Made by a program: the position numbers and the translations under genes. From Gimesia benthica (lineage in GTDB: Bacteria > Planctomycetota > Planctomycetia > Planctomycetales > Planctomycetaceae): DNA of 64,000 nucleotides. Positions 48,282-56,979 of the stretch are shown here, in pieces. Numbering within the stretch: position 1 is the first letter of the stretch; every line of letters starts with the position of its first letter. The notes under the pieces were generated by a model. It searched no databases and was not told the origin of the DNA. It saw only the letters and a list, made by a program, of their open reading frames with translations. The stretch spans positions 1,426,001 to 1,490,000 of the forward strand of contig NZ_CP043930.1 of the NCBI RefSeq assembly GCF_009720525.1, written 5' to 3'.

Positions 48282-48851
48282 TTACCGGATAGGCAGTTCG
48301 TAACTGATCGCGCCGATCGCTTCTCCCTCTTTGGCGTCTTTATAATGCGGATGACACATCACACATTTTTTCATCACCACCGGAATCGGCGTCATCGCCT
48401 GCAGGTAAGGTTTTCCATCCTTGATCACCACGGCCTCATAGTAAGACTTGCCCGCTTTCAGCTGCTTGATCCCCTGCTTTTCAAATTTGCTCTTCGCAAC
48501 ATTTTTGGGTTCGTACGGCTCTCCCGTCGCATCAATCAGACGCACCTGATGAAAACCGGTCTTCCCCACCCGCCTGAACAACTCGACTGCTGCACTCCCT
48601 GCCGGGAAGTCTTCCTCGTCATTCACATACTTGTCCGTAATCAAGACCACCGCGTTCTTGTAGATGTCATCCAGCATCTTGACGGTGTCGCGTGTCCGTT
48701 CGACCGCTGCCGGGGAAGGCTGTTCCGCTCCCCCCTTCGCTGCCTGCTTACCGGACGTTTTCTCCCCCTGCGGGTCGGCGCCAGAGAGATTCAGATTGAA
48801 CAGAAACAGAGCAGTCACTGCGAGGCTGGTAACCAATCCTGTCTTGAGCAT
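48282..48851 (-). CDS. DUF3365 (Tll0287-like) exported heme-binding protein
   Basis: 189 residues. A signal peptide (about 1-25), a polar Lys/Gly linker, and a DUF3365 domain (about 50-189) with the PAS-like beta region and the heme motif CVMCH near 165-169. Its family members are c-type heme sensors or electron carriers in the periplasm. The upstream region has a near-consensus promoter with an NsrR-like palindrome on its start site, so it is likely repressed by the adjacent Rrf2 regulator and induced by nitric oxide or related stress. Confidence 0.85.
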   Translation of the reverse strand: MLKTGLVTSLAVTALFLFNLNLSGADPQGEKTSGKQAAKGGAEQPSPAAVERTRDTVKMLDDIYKNAVVLITDKYVNDEEDFPAGSAAVELFRRVGKTGFHQVRLIDATGEPYEPKNVAKSKFEKQGIKQLKAGKSYYEAVVIKDGKPYLQAMTPIPVVMKKCVMCHPHYKDAKEGEAIGAISYELPIR

Positions 48852-48991
48852 GAAGTTTCCTTTCAGAAAATAAAAACGGGGAAGATCAACGGAATCGTCG
48901 ATCTCATAAAACCAGTGCCTGATCAGATCACCCGCTTCAACTGGCGCATTGAAAGAGTAACATCAGCCACAATCACAAGTTCGCATAGTTG

Positions 48992-49012
48992 TGTCGCTTG
49001 TCGCTTGTCGCA
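48992..49012. repeat. Three tandem 7-bp units in the DUF3365 leader
   Basis: TGTCGCT, TGTCGCT, TGTCGCA, located in the 5' untranslated region about 140-160 bases upstream of the ATG. Confidence 0.6.
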
Positions 49013-49030
49013 TGCTTACATACTTTTCAC

Positions 49031-49055
49031 AAAGATGCATAAGTGATACATCTTT
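49031..49055. promoter_or_regulatory. NsrR/Rrf2-like operator on the DUF3365 promoter
   Basis: AAAGATGCAT - AAGTG - ATACATCTTT, 10-bp arms with nine matches. Its form, AAGATGYAT-type half-sites in an 11-1-11 layout, equals the known NsrR box. It begins six bases downstream of the -10 and so covers the start site, a classic repressor position. A half-site ATACATCT also occurs in the hmp promoter. Confidence 0.7.
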
Positions 49056-49060
49056 TGCCG

Positions 49061-49089
49061 AATATAGACCTGCCCGTCCATTTTGTCAA
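49061..49089 (-). promoter_or_regulatory. Strong promoter of the DUF3365 gene
   Basis: On the minus strand a perfect TTGACA (49089-49084), a 17-base spacer and TATATT (49066-49061). The predicted start is near 49054, leaving a leader of about 200 bases. Confidence 0.75.
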
Positions 49090-49121
49090 CAATATTTCAG
49101 TGGGAATAGAAACCCGGGACG

Positions 49122-49334
49122 TCAGCCCGGCCGTGTATCGGCGGGTGCCCCTTCGTCACACTTCCTGCACTCCAGCAGATATCCCAGCATCCCGGCCCGA
49201 CCTGCTGCGCTCAGAACCCATGGACGCGATTCCAAAGGTGGGGCATGGCGAACATGCTGATTGTGGCCACAAACCAGCTGCGCCACCCAGTGTCCTGATT
49301 CGTCCTGCTGATAACCCGTAATCGGCTGCTGCAT
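49122..49334 (-). CDS. DUF3565 domain-containing small protein
   Basis: 70 residues from the ATG at 49334, with GAGGTGG just upstream; two further GTG codons precede it. The whole protein matches the DUF3565 pattern: QPITGYQQDESGHWVAQL, CGHNQHVRHAPP, RPWVLSAAGR and LLECRKCDEG. His and Cys residues (CGH..H..H and CxxC) suggest metal binding. It is 38 bases downstream of the Rrf2 gene on the same strand, so it is co-expressed with it. Function unknown; an NO or nitrosative-stress link is by context. Confidence 0.85.
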   Translation of the reverse strand: MQQPITGYQQDESGHWVAQLVCGHNQHVRHAPPLESRPWVLSAAGRAGMLGYLLECRKCDEGAPADTRPG

Positions 49335-49372
49335 CACCACCTCACAGTGTGTCCCTCTGTCCTTGAGAGACT

Positions 49373-49792
49373 TTAACTCTCACACAAAGGCACAATCGTT
49401 GTCGTCGATTCCAGCAGCTGCCCAATGGTCACTCTGCCAAACGCCGCTTCCGCTTCCGCATACACGCGATCCAGCTCCGCATGCAGCGGACACAGACTGG
49501 TATGCGACTTCAGCCCTAACGGACAGCTGTTGATCCGTTCCATCGGGGCGATCGCATTAACAATATCCAGAATCGACAACTCTGCAGGATCGTGAATCAA
49601 CTCATAGCCCCCCTTGGGACCACTCCGCGATTTCACAATCCCCGCTGCCGCCAAATCCTGCAGAACCCGCGTCAGATAACGCCGGGGGACCTTCGTCTTT
49701 TCCGCCAGATAATCGGCCGAAGCAGGCTTACCAGGCTGCCCCGCCAGGCAGGCCGCCGCCCGTAAAGCGTATTCATGAGTCTTTGAAAGCAT
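49373..49792 (-). CDS. Rrf2-family transcriptional regulator (NsrR-like)
   Basis: 139 residues from the ATG at 49792, with AGGAAAACAG upstream; the longer frame to 49831 is unlikely. Winged-helix region about 1-75 with the recognition stretch [30 protein letters not shown]. The cluster region has Cys90 and Cys101 ([16 protein letters not shown]), two of the three positions that hold the Fe-S cluster in NsrR and IscR; the middle one is Ser. Another Cys is at 137. It diverges from hmp and probably represses it and the DUF3365 gene, with NO as the signal. Other Rrf2 types remain possible. Confidence 0.8.
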   Translation of the reverse strand: MLSKTHEYALRAAACLAGQPGKPASADYLAEKTKVPRRYLTRVLQDLAAAGIVKSRSGPKGGYELIHDPAELSILDIVNAIAPMERINSCPLGLKSHTSLCPLHAELDRVYAEAEAAFGRVTIGQLLESTTTIVPLCES

Positions 49793-49832
49793 CTGTTTTC
49801 CTAAAAAATACGAAAAGCTCCAATTATACACC

Positions 49833-49861
49833 TTGACGTGTAGAATTCCTTATTCTATACA
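49833..49861 (+). promoter_or_regulatory. Promoter of the flavohemoprotein gene
   Basis: TTGACG (49833-49838), 17-base spacer, TATACA (49856-49861). The transcript would have a leader of about 50 bases to the ATG at 49922, with AGGAGA as ribosome site. Confidence 0.65.
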
Positions 49862-49872
49862 TCTAGGTATAG
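49855..49872. promoter_or_regulatory. Candidate Rrf2 operator in the hmp promoter
   Basis: CTATAC - ATCTAG - GTATAG, perfect 6-bp arms over the -10 of hmp, containing the half-site ATACATCT that also occurs in the operator at 49031-49055. Confidence 0.55.
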
Positions 49873-49921
49873 TATATCTGTTTCCGCTTGGGTATCAAGC
49901 CGCTCTTCAGGAGAACCATAA

Positions 49922-51187
49922 ATGTTAAGTGACAAAACCATCGCCATCGTCAAGGAAATCACACCAGTTGTCGCCGCCAACGCGGAAACCGTCACACGGG
50001 TCTTCTACCAGAAGATGTTTGCAGGAAACCCCGAAGTCAAAGCCTTTTTCAACCAGGCCCACCAGCATTCCGGTGGTCAACAGAAAGCCCTCGCCGGTGC
50101 CATCTGTGCCTATTTCACCCATATTGACAACCTCGCCGCCCTCACCCCTGCCGTCGAACTGATTGCTCAGAAACACTGCTCGCTGGGTATCCAGGCCGAA
50201 CAGTATCCCATCGTCGGCAAACACCTGCTGGCTGCCATCAAAGAAGTTATGGGAGACGCTGCCACCGACGAAATCCTGGCAGCGGTCGGCGAAGCTTATC
50301 AGCTGCTCGCAGACGTCTGTATCGAACGTGAACGTCAGATCTACGAAGAGCAACGCACTGCTGCCGGCGGCTGGAACGGCTATCGATCCTTTGTCGTCGA
50401 TCGCAAAGAGCCCGAAAGCGATGTCATTACCTCCTTCTATCTGAAACCCGCTGATGACGAACCGCTGCCAGCCTGGCTCCCGGGTCAATATATCACCGTC
50501 AAAATCGATCACCCGACGACTCCCACTTCTCCCCGCAATTACAGTCTCTCCAACCAGCCGGGACAGGATTCGTTTCGCATCAGCGTCAAACGCGAACCCG
50601 GTCTCACCGCGGACGCTCCCGACGGTCTGATCTCCACTTACCTGCACGATCAGGTCCAGGTGGGTGATACTCTGCAGATCGGTCCCCCCTGTGGTGAGTT
50701 TACCCTCGATCCCGCAGAACCCCGCCAGACACCGACCGTCATGCTGGCCGGCGGCGTCGGCGTGACCCCCCTGCTCTCGATGGCGCAGTCGCTGATCGCG
50801 GCTCAGCCCGAAGCCCCGCTCTATTTCCTGCAGGCAGCCCGTAACAGCCAGACCCACGCGTTTGCTGCAGAGATTCAGGAACTCCGCAATCAGGGTGCCA
50901 ACGTCCGCACGCTCACGCTCTACGATCAGCCACTGGCAGACGATCTGGAAAATCAGAACTGCGACGAAACGGGAATCCTCAGTGAAAACATCCTGCGTGA
51001 ATGGACTCCCTTCACCGCAGCCAACTTCTACTTCTGTGGCCCGAAACCATTTATGCAGAACGTTTATGCCAGCCTGAAAGCCTTGAATGTCCCTGCAGAT
51101 CGAATTCATTTCGAATTTTTCGGTCCCCGACAGGACATCGAATCGGCCCCACTCGCAGACGAACCGGAAGTCACTGTCTCGCACTGA
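49922..51187 (+). CDS. hmp: Flavohemoprotein, nitric oxide dioxygenase
   Basis: 421 residues, with ribosome site AGGAGA. The globin domain (about 1-140) has the B10 Tyr29, Gln53 and the proximal heme ligand His85 (AQKHCSLGI). The FAD domain (about 150-260) has RNYSLSN for FAD binding, and the NAD domain has [11 protein letters not shown] (about 280) and a CGPKPFM-like block (near 377) before the C-terminal GPR. It converts NO and O2 to nitrate using NAD(P)H and so detoxifies nitric oxide in the cytosol. It is transcribed away from the Rrf2 regulator. Confidence 0.97.
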   Translation: MLSDKTIAIVKEITPVVAANAETVTRVFYQKMFAGNPEVKAFFNQAHQHSGGQQKALAGAICAYFTHIDNLAALTPAVELIAQKHCSLGIQAEQYPIVGKHLLAAIKEVMGDAATDEILAAVGEAYQLLADVCIERERQIYEEQRTAAGGWNGYRSFVVDRKEPESDVITSFYLKPADDEPLPAWLPGQYITVKIDHPTTPTSPRNYSLSNQPGQDSFRISVKREPGLTADAPDGLISTYLHDQVQVGDTLQIGPPCGEFTLDPAEPRQTPTVMLAGGVGVTPLLSMAQSLIAAQPEAPLYFLQAARNSQTHAFAAEIQELRNQGANVRTLTLYDQPLADDLENQNCDETGILSENILREWTPFTAANFYFCGPKPFMQNVYASLKALNVPADRIHFEFFGPRQDIESAPLADEPEVTVSH

Positions 51188-52170
51188 TTCACATTCTCTG
51201 ATCTGTTTGGTAATGAAATTAATTATCTCGCTCATCCCCCGGGATGTCAGATGACGATACTGGTTTATGTGGTACTCTGCTCTAATGGATTTCCAGAGTA
51301 CCACTCAGCGCTAACGCTACGGCTTCGACGACCAGGGCTAACATATTTCCCGTAGTGTTGGAATGCGTCCGTGTCTTCCTTCGACGGACGCATTTTTTTT
51401 GCGCCCTGCTTCAAATCTGCCTCAGGTGACCACACTTTTGCCCCCTGGTTCTCGATCCTCCAGTGCACAAACTGGACTTGATCCCCACTTCCTGATCCAT
51501 AAAGTGTTGCAATTGTGCTTCGCGCGCGAGGCGGACGATGCGTGCACTGGAACACCGACCACAAGTTACTCAGAAGCACCTGAATCGCCGTCGATTTTTC
51601 CATCTTTTCACCGGAACATTCAGAACCGGTTCGAGCTGTCTCGTAGATTTTCAAATCATTTCGGAGCACTTTCAGAGCATTTGAAATGCAACTCACCGAA
51701 AACTCAGGCAAACTCACCCGCAGCCCACAGCACAATTTTCGCTTGACACCCCCGCGCCCCTGACGAAGATCACCCTCGTCGAACAACAGATGCAGCAAGT
51801 GATTCATGATGATCCACACATCATTGTTGAGAGAGTAATCCACTGGTGAAACCGCCCTTGAATACAGGAGAGAGAACGCCCCGACTTCGCTTACCAGAAG
51901 ACCGGGCTCAATGTCATTCTAGGGATTGTCATCGAGCCGTATAGAAGAATCGATGAGATGTAATGCACGGGAGGAGCCAATCTGAGCACCGTGAAAACTC
52001 AGCGCTATCAAAGTCTGAATCGGGGCCCGATATTGACGCTGACCACTGACGCGCTTATCCTCAGGATAGACGCGTCTGACCGCTACATCTCTTTCTGGTC
52101 AACATCATCTCACTCGACTCGCAATGCCCGCAAGCATCCCGGTACAGTGATTAAGAGAGCAGGTGTCACC
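51188..52170. other. Gene-free stretch downstream of hmp
   Basis: About 980 bases, with a good terminator at 51362-51400. A 192-codon minus-strand frame crosses the terminator and has no domain-like features, so it was rejected. The rest shows nothing recognised. Confidence 0.5.
51362..51400 (+). terminator. Rho-independent terminator of the hmp transcript
   Basis: AATGCGTCCGT / ACGGACGCATT, perfect 11-bp stem with an 11-base loop, followed at once by T8. It is 174 bases after the hmp stop and works only in the plus direction. Confidence 0.85.
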
Positions 52171-53088
52171 ATGAATTTACACGTGTTCCTGCTTGTAATC
52201 GCCACCCTCTGCCTGCCTGTCCGCATCGCATCCGCACAACTGATCCAGGTCCAACTCAACCTTGATGAACCAAAAATCATCAATGACACAACCCTGATCA
52301 TCAGCGGTAAGACCAATCTTCCCCCGGGAACAGAAGTCACGATTCAAGCTGATCCGACCGCCAGGCCTGACTTAATGCCCTCCATTAAAGGCGGGCGACA
52401 TTTGCAGCGTTTAGGTGGAATAACCGCGGATTGGGTGCCTGCGGGAAAAGCAACAGTGACACCACAGAGTACTTTTACAGTCACCCTCAAGGACCCTCAC
52501 AAATTTAAGACTGGAAAATATCAGGTTGCAGCACAGGTCTGGGTATATAGCTATTCGATGTTTGGAAAGTTATCTGCTCAACCAAAAGACTTCTACGAGA
52601 TTGCGGGCTCGGCAGGAGCAAATCTGCAGGGGCCGTTGGTAGATCGGCAACTGGCGCTGTTTATGGGACATGTTGCCGTGACGACATCGAGAGAATTCGA
52701 ATTCCGTCCCGGTGAGGCAGATCAAGTTGCCAGTAAAGAAAAAAAGAAGCTGCAACGCTATGCCAAGGCAATCGAAGACGCTTACAAACTACATTTGCAA
52801 CTGCTGCAACAGGGCGTCTATGCCCAATGGACGAACAAAAACAACCTGCAGGCGAACCGGCTGGTCGTCAACTATGGATTCCGTCTCAAAAATACCCACA
52901 AATCAATTCGCCCGATTGAGACACAAGAGGCTTTCTTTCTGTTTTCGGAAACGGTGCAGGCCCTCGAACAGGTGCATTACTGGTCCCTCTATGTAGTCAA
53001 TCCTGAACCAGAAAGGTACACCGAGGCTGAGACCGAATACACCAGAGCCAAAGCCAGACTGGACGACTATATCGCCGGAATCAAGTAA
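52171..53088 (+). CDS. Secreted hypothetical protein with a beta-rich N-terminal domain
   Basis: 305 residues from the ATG at 52171, preceded by AGGTG; the frame is open 60 codons further upstream but without a signal peptide. Signal peptide 1-22 (cleaved after ASA). An Ig-like or other beta domain spans about 25-150 (PPGTEVTIQAD, VTLKDPHKFKTGKYQVAAQVWV), and a helical region rich in Lys/Gln/Arg follows from about 190. It is probably periplasmic. No family recognised; the downstream neighbour is convergent. Confidence 0.65.
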   Translation: MNLHVFLLVIATLCLPVRIASAQLIQVQLNLDEPKIINDTTLIISGKTNLPPGTEVTIQADPTARPDLMPSIKGGRHLQRLGGITADWVPAGKATVTPQSTFTVTLKDPHKFKTGKYQVAAQVWVYSYSMFGKLSAQPKDFYEIAGSAGANLQGPLVDRQLALFMGHVAVTTSREFEFRPGEADQVASKEKKKLQRYAKAIEDAYKLHLQLLQQGVYAQWTNKNNLQANRLVVNYGFRLKNTHKSIRPIETQEAFFLFSETVQALEQVHYWSLYVVNPEPERYTEAETEYTRAKARLDDYIAGIK

Positions 53089-53106
53089 CACTCCTGTGAA
53101 TCCTCC

Positions 53107-53808
53107 TCACTCCCCTTCCAGCCACCGCTGTACTATCTGCGGCACATGCTCCACCGCCGTCCCCCTGATCCAGTCAAAACCGACAGGCTCCTGCTCCAGA
53201 TCCGGGCTCACGATCAGTTTTTCCGCCCCTGCACGCGACAGTTCAACCAGACCAGCCGCCGGATACACCGACAGCGAAGTCCCCACCACCAGCACTTTCC
53301 CCGCGCTGCGGATCTCTGCGACCGCCACGTCCGTGTTGTGAATCATTTCTCCAAACCAGACAATGTGTGGCCGCAACTGGGAACCCGCTTCGCAGAGATC
53401 GCCCAGCTGAATTTCCTTCCCGCCGATTTCATAAATCAGCTCCGGATCAGCCGTACTGCGGGCTTTCACCAGTTCGCCATGCACGTGAATCACATTCGAG
53501 GAACCCCCGCGCTCATGCAGGTCATCCACATTCTGAGTAATCACCACCACGTCATACCGGCGTTCCAGTTCCGCCAGCGCCTGATGTGCCGCATTCGGTT
53601 CAGCCGCCACCGCCTGCGTGCGACGCGCATTATAAAAATCCAGCACCAGTTGCGGATCCCGTTCCCACGCCTCGGGCGAAGCCACCTCGGTAATCTCGTA
53701 CTGTTCCCACAGTCCGCCCATATCCCGGAACGTCGGTAATCCGCTCTCGGCACTGATTCCGGCTCCCGTCAACACCACAACTTTATTCGCATCGATGGGA
53801 TCAGACAT
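53107..53808 (-). CDS. SIR2-family NAD-dependent deacylase lacking the zinc-ligand cysteines
   Basis: 233 residues from the ATG at 53808; 24 codons upstream are open but lack homology. The NAD site reads VVLTGAGISAESGLPTFRD (about 10-28) and is followed by the catalytic region TQNVDDLHERGG and VIHVHGELVKA, whose His (about 117) is the expected base. Sirtuins usually carry four Cys for a zinc ion between this His and the FGE motif; here only one (DLCEAGS) is present. This resembles the zinc-free class-III-type bacterial sirtuins. It removes acyl groups from lysines, using NAD; target unknown. Confidence 0.9.
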   Translation of the reverse strand: MSDPIDANKVVVLTGAGISAESGLPTFRDMGGLWEQYEITEVASPEAWERDPQLVLDFYNARRTQAVAAEPNAAHQALAELERRYDVVVITQNVDDLHERGGSSNVIHVHGELVKARSTADPELIYEIGGKEIQLGDLCEAGSQLRPHIVWFGEMIHNTDVAVAEIRSAGKVLVVGTSLSVYPAAGLVELSRAGAEKLIVSPDLEQEPVGFDWIRGTAVEHVPQIVQRWLEGE

Positions 53809-53913
53809 CTCTGTTCTCTCTCTGACTTTCACGGGGCTCATTTTTTTCACCTGCACAATGAGTCTCTGACACGCCTGCATCAGAAAAAGTTCAGTGTGTC
53901 AAGTGAACCCACC

Positions 53914-54711
53914 TCAGTCAGTCGGTGCCGAAATCTGCTCCACATGCACTTCCATATTCAAGATCTCCACTGGATCTCCAAACTGCGTGTAGACGGCGAC
54001 ATCCGCGGCATCTCTCCCGTAGGCAATCGCCACGCGTCCCCCGGCCAGCGTCTGCTGTGTCGGATCAAACGTGTACCAGCGACCGCCGACATACGCCTCA
54101 AACCAGGCATGCAGATCCATCGGCCGGAGTGGTTCCAGGTAACCCACCACCATCCGCGCGGGAATCGAAAGCGCCCGGCAGCAGGCGATGCCCAGGTGCG
54201 CCATATCGCGACAGACGGCCTGCGACTTCTGATTCACCTCAGTCGCACTGATGATTTCCTGCCCCTCACCCGGCGTATAGGCCAGGGAGTTCTGAATGTA
54301 CTCCACGATTTTTGCGCACTGGTTGTAACCCGGATTGATCCCTTCCACCAGCGATGCTGCCATCTGCGAGAAACGATCCGATTCACAATACCGGCTGGGC
54401 AGCAGGAACGGCAGCGTCGGGTCCGGCAGCTGTTCCACTGGTACAAACGGCGCCCCGGGTGCGACATCAGAGCTGTCGGCCACTTCGATATCAAAGGCGG
54501 TCTGAATCGAAAAGAAACCCGCTGGCGCCACCAGCCGCTGACACAGATTACCGAACAGATCGGTAAACTCAACCGCCTCGGTGCTGGGGTTCAACATATA
54601 TTGCTCGCGAGCCACCCACTGTTGACTGCCACTCCGCGGACGCAGCATCAGAATAAAGGGAGTCGCGACGGGAATTTCAAAGTCCAGTTTACAGGAAGCG
54701 TGCAGCCACAT
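53914..54711 (-). CDS. Transglutaminase-like protein
   Basis: 265 residues. An N-terminal beta domain (about 1-95) is followed by the transglutaminase-fold core with the catalytic Cys in [29 protein letters not shown] (about 163-191), His in [19 protein letters not shown] (about 198-216) and the Asp in that last part. The arrangement is that of bacterial, cysteine-protease-like transglutaminases. No signal peptide. The neighbour on the same strand is the sirtuin gene 105 bases downstream. Confidence 0.88.
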   Translation of the reverse strand: MWLHASCKLDFEIPVATPFILMLRPRSGSQQWVAREQYMLNPSTEAVEFTDLFGNLCQRLVAPAGFFSIQTAFDIEVADSSDVAPGAPFVPVEQLPDPTLPFLLPSRYCESDRFSQMAASLVEGINPGYNQCAKIVEYIQNSLAYTPGEGQEIISATEVNQKSQAVCRDMAHLGIACCRALSIPARMVVGYLEPLRPMDLHAWFEAYVGGRWYTFDPTQQTLAGGRVAIAYGRDAADVAVYTQFGDPVEILNMEVHVEQISAPTD

Positions 54712-54829
54712 GTCATTCGTTTTCCGTTAGAGACCAGGAATTGCCCGGGTAGTGTTTATTTAATTATATGGAATGAGTCCAGGGGGATACTGTTACTCTC
54801 GATTGCCGGACTGCATCTACAGAATAATC

Positions 54830-54884
54830 CAAATTAGCCGCAGGGCCTTAGCTCCGGTTGAAACGACTTTGCTATGGACCGTTC
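54830..54884 (-). repeat. Dispersed 55-bp repeat, copy 3
   Basis: Reverse-complement copy of the 29931-29985 element (minus strand reads GCAAAGTCGTTTCAACCGGA then GCTAAGGCCCTGCGGCTAAT). It lies in the 288-base spacer upstream of the transglutaminase gene. Confidence 0.8.
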
Positions 54885-54999
54885 GAAATAAGAAGCACTA
54901 CCTGTCATAAAGATGTGCGAGCCTGCCTCTGACCTTAACACTCGAAGCCCCACGCGACAATCGCCTCGCAGCGCTTCTCGTCATCTTCATGGAGGAAAA

Positions 55000-55428
55000 T
55001 CAGGCATCCTGCTCCCCACCGTCGGCGTCATAGGCTTCCCGCTCGAACGGATTATCGCGATAGAACCGACGGCCAGTCAGCCACATATACACCGACGACA
55101 GAAAGTAAGCGGGCAGCATGAACGGCCCCCAGCGCTCGTACTGCCTGACATGCACGGCTTCATGCTTCCGCGAAATATCCAGCGACGCATCCGTCTGCCC
55201 CAGGATCGTATGCCCCAGCGTCAACGCCAGCGTAAGCTGACCGTGCGGCAGCCGCTGAATCAGCCATTTAACGCCGCCATCATAGAACTCGATCGCCGGC
55301 CTCCGCACACGCGCCCGTCCACCAAAGCAGAGCCCCACCCCGCCAATCATCAGCCCCAACAACGTATTCGGCAGTGCCCACAGCACCCTCAGCAGAAAGA
55401 AAAAACGATCCATCAGTTGTTCACTCAT
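55000..55428 (-). CDS. Small membrane protein with HExxH motif
   Basis: 142 residues. Membrane segments near 8-35 and 105-120. Between them is RKHEAVHVRQYERWG with an HExxH metal-binding motif (His-Glu-Ala-Val-His, about 88-92). The rest has no clear catalytic domain, and the second zinc ligand set of known metallopeptidases was not seen. It may be an integral membrane metallopeptidase or an inactive relative. An alternative start is Met6. Confidence 0.6.
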   Translation of the reverse strand: MSEQLMDRFFFLLRVLWALPNTLLGLMIGGVGLCFGGRARVRRPAIEFYDGGVKWLIQRLPHGQLTLALTLGHTILGQTDASLDISRKHEAVHVRQYERWGPFMLPAYFLSSVYMWLTGRRFYRDNPFEREAYDADGGEQDA

Positions 55429-55459
55429 TTATTACTGCAACGCTCATACATAAAGTACC

Positions 55460-56887
55460 TTACGCACGGATCGCATCTACAGCCGTCGCGTCACGTTTCG
55501 CTGGTCCCAGTTTCACCTTCGCACCAAAGGCGTCCAGCAGCGTATTATACACGTCCAGCCCCTCCTGGCCCACGTCCATGATCTGTCCGGTCTTGAACCG
55601 GCCATTGGCACCGGTGATGCAATGGAACACGCCCGACAGTTCACGTTTCACATCGTTGTGCCGCCCGTCGCCGGATTCGGTCGAGATCGTGATCAGCGAG
55701 TTCTCCAGAATCGTCCGCCCATTCGCCTCCCGGGCGTCGCCACTGTTGAGCGCCTGCAGGAAATAGGAAACCTCCCGCATCTTCAAATGCGCGTGAGCCC
55801 GCAGAGCCTCGTTCTTTTTCTTTTCGTTGAACTTATGCCACCACTCGTGGCTGCAACCTTTGTCACCGCTGGCCCTCAACTGGCTCGGATCATCGAACGT
55901 CCAGCGTTTCTCGCCGTTATACTCGTAATCGCCGGTCAGACGAATCCGCTCGCCCGCCGCCAGGAATGTCAGCGAACCGAAGCGGACCCGATCCATCTGA
56001 ATTGCCAGGGCATAAATGTCCGCCAGCAGTCGCCATTCGCTGGTAAGCTCTTCCACCGTGATATCAATCCCCTGCCCTCCCGGATCAGCCGGACCGCCGT
56101 GCGGAATCTTCGAACGGGGCGGCGGCTCTGGTGCGTTCCGATTCTTGTGCTGCATCGCAAACGCCCGCCGCTCGTATTCGCGAATCCGGTCCAGGTGATC
56201 GGCCACCCTCGCTTTCGATGCTGAACCGAGGGGCGAATTCTGGCCCGTATAGAACCGGTAATCCTCCACGACCGTATCCAGTACGCTCCGGCGCAACCGT
56301 CGCTGCGCTGCATCGTTTCCCGAACCTCCGGCAGAGACCGTCCCGAACACCCGCTCAAACAGATCGCGGGGCTTTTCCTGAATCGTCGCGGCCACCGTGC
56401 CGTCCAGATTATAACTGTGCACATAGCGGCCCACGCGGCTGCGGCGGAAGAATGTCCCCCCAATCAGCGTTGGCACCATCCCGCTCGGCAGCCCTTTCGG
56501 ATAATGCGTCTGACGAATCACCTGGTCAATCGACGGGCCGCCCGCTTTGGCTTCCCCATCGGGCGGTTCAGCCGTAAAGGCGCCGGAAGCACCGTCGTAA
56601 TGCGCGTTGATCCCCTTTTCATCGCAGCGCACCTGGTCCACATTCCGCATGATCAGCAGCTTGTCCTGCAGTGGTTTGAGCGGCTCCAGCACATCGTCGA
56701 AGCCTTCGGTCTGCAGCGGAGCGGGAATCCCCAGACCAAAAAAGACATTAAACGCCCGCACCGGAACCTGTGGCTGCGCCGCAGCGGCCAGGCTGGACGG
56801 AATCATCTCCTCCAGCAGCGGTAAGCCGATCGCAGCCGACCCCAGTCCCTTCAGCAACATCCGACGATTGAGCAGCACATGACTCAT
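55460..56887 (-). CDS. DUF1552 domain-containing protein (Tat-exported)
   Basis: 475 residues from the ATG at 56887, with GGGAGACG upstream; the longer frame to 56965 lacks a signal. A twin-arginine signal (NRRMLLKGLGSAAIGLPLLEEM, 8-29) is followed by the DUF1552 domain with FNVFFGLGIPAP, DGASGAFTAEPP and the late LAAGERIRLTGDYEYNG region. The alkaline phosphatase/sulfatase-like fold of this family and its pairing with DUF1592 are typical of planctomycetes. Function not known. Confidence 0.93.
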   Translation of the reverse strand: MSHVLLNRRMLLKGLGSAAIGLPLLEEMIPSSLAAAAQPQVPVRAFNVFFGLGIPAPLQTEGFDDVLEPLKPLQDKLLIMRNVDQVRCDEKGINAHYDGASGAFTAEPPDGEAKAGGPSIDQVIRQTHYPKGLPSGMVPTLIGGTFFRRSRVGRYVHSYNLDGTVAATIQEKPRDLFERVFGTVSAGGSGNDAAQRRLRRSVLDTVVEDYRFYTGQNSPLGSASKARVADHLDRIREYERRAFAMQHKNRNAPEPPPRSKIPHGGPADPGGQGIDITVEELTSEWRLLADIYALAIQMDRVRFGSLTFLAAGERIRLTGDYEYNGEKRWTFDDPSQLRASGDKGCSHEWWHKFNEKKKNEALRAHAHLKMREVSYFLQALNSGDAREANGRTILENSLITISTESGDGRHNDVKRELSGVFHCITGANGRFKTGQIMDVGQEGLDVYNTLLDAFGAKVKLGPAKRDATAVDAIRA

Positions 56888-56979
56888 AGAAACGTCTCCC
56901 GCCTGTGGTTGATAATATTGATATGATAAACGGCTGAGATCAGGACACCAGTATTTTCTAAACAAGAAGCTCCACCAGC

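Noticed and set aside
49925..51304. 459-codon minus-strand open frame opposite hmp
   Set aside because: It lies fully antisense to the clear hmp gene and the residues have no family-like pattern.
51265..51843. 192-codon minus-strand open frame downstream of hmp
   Set aside because: It runs through a strong plus-strand terminator, lacks a ribosome site and signal, and shows no domain features. Some decayed-gene origin cannot be excluded.
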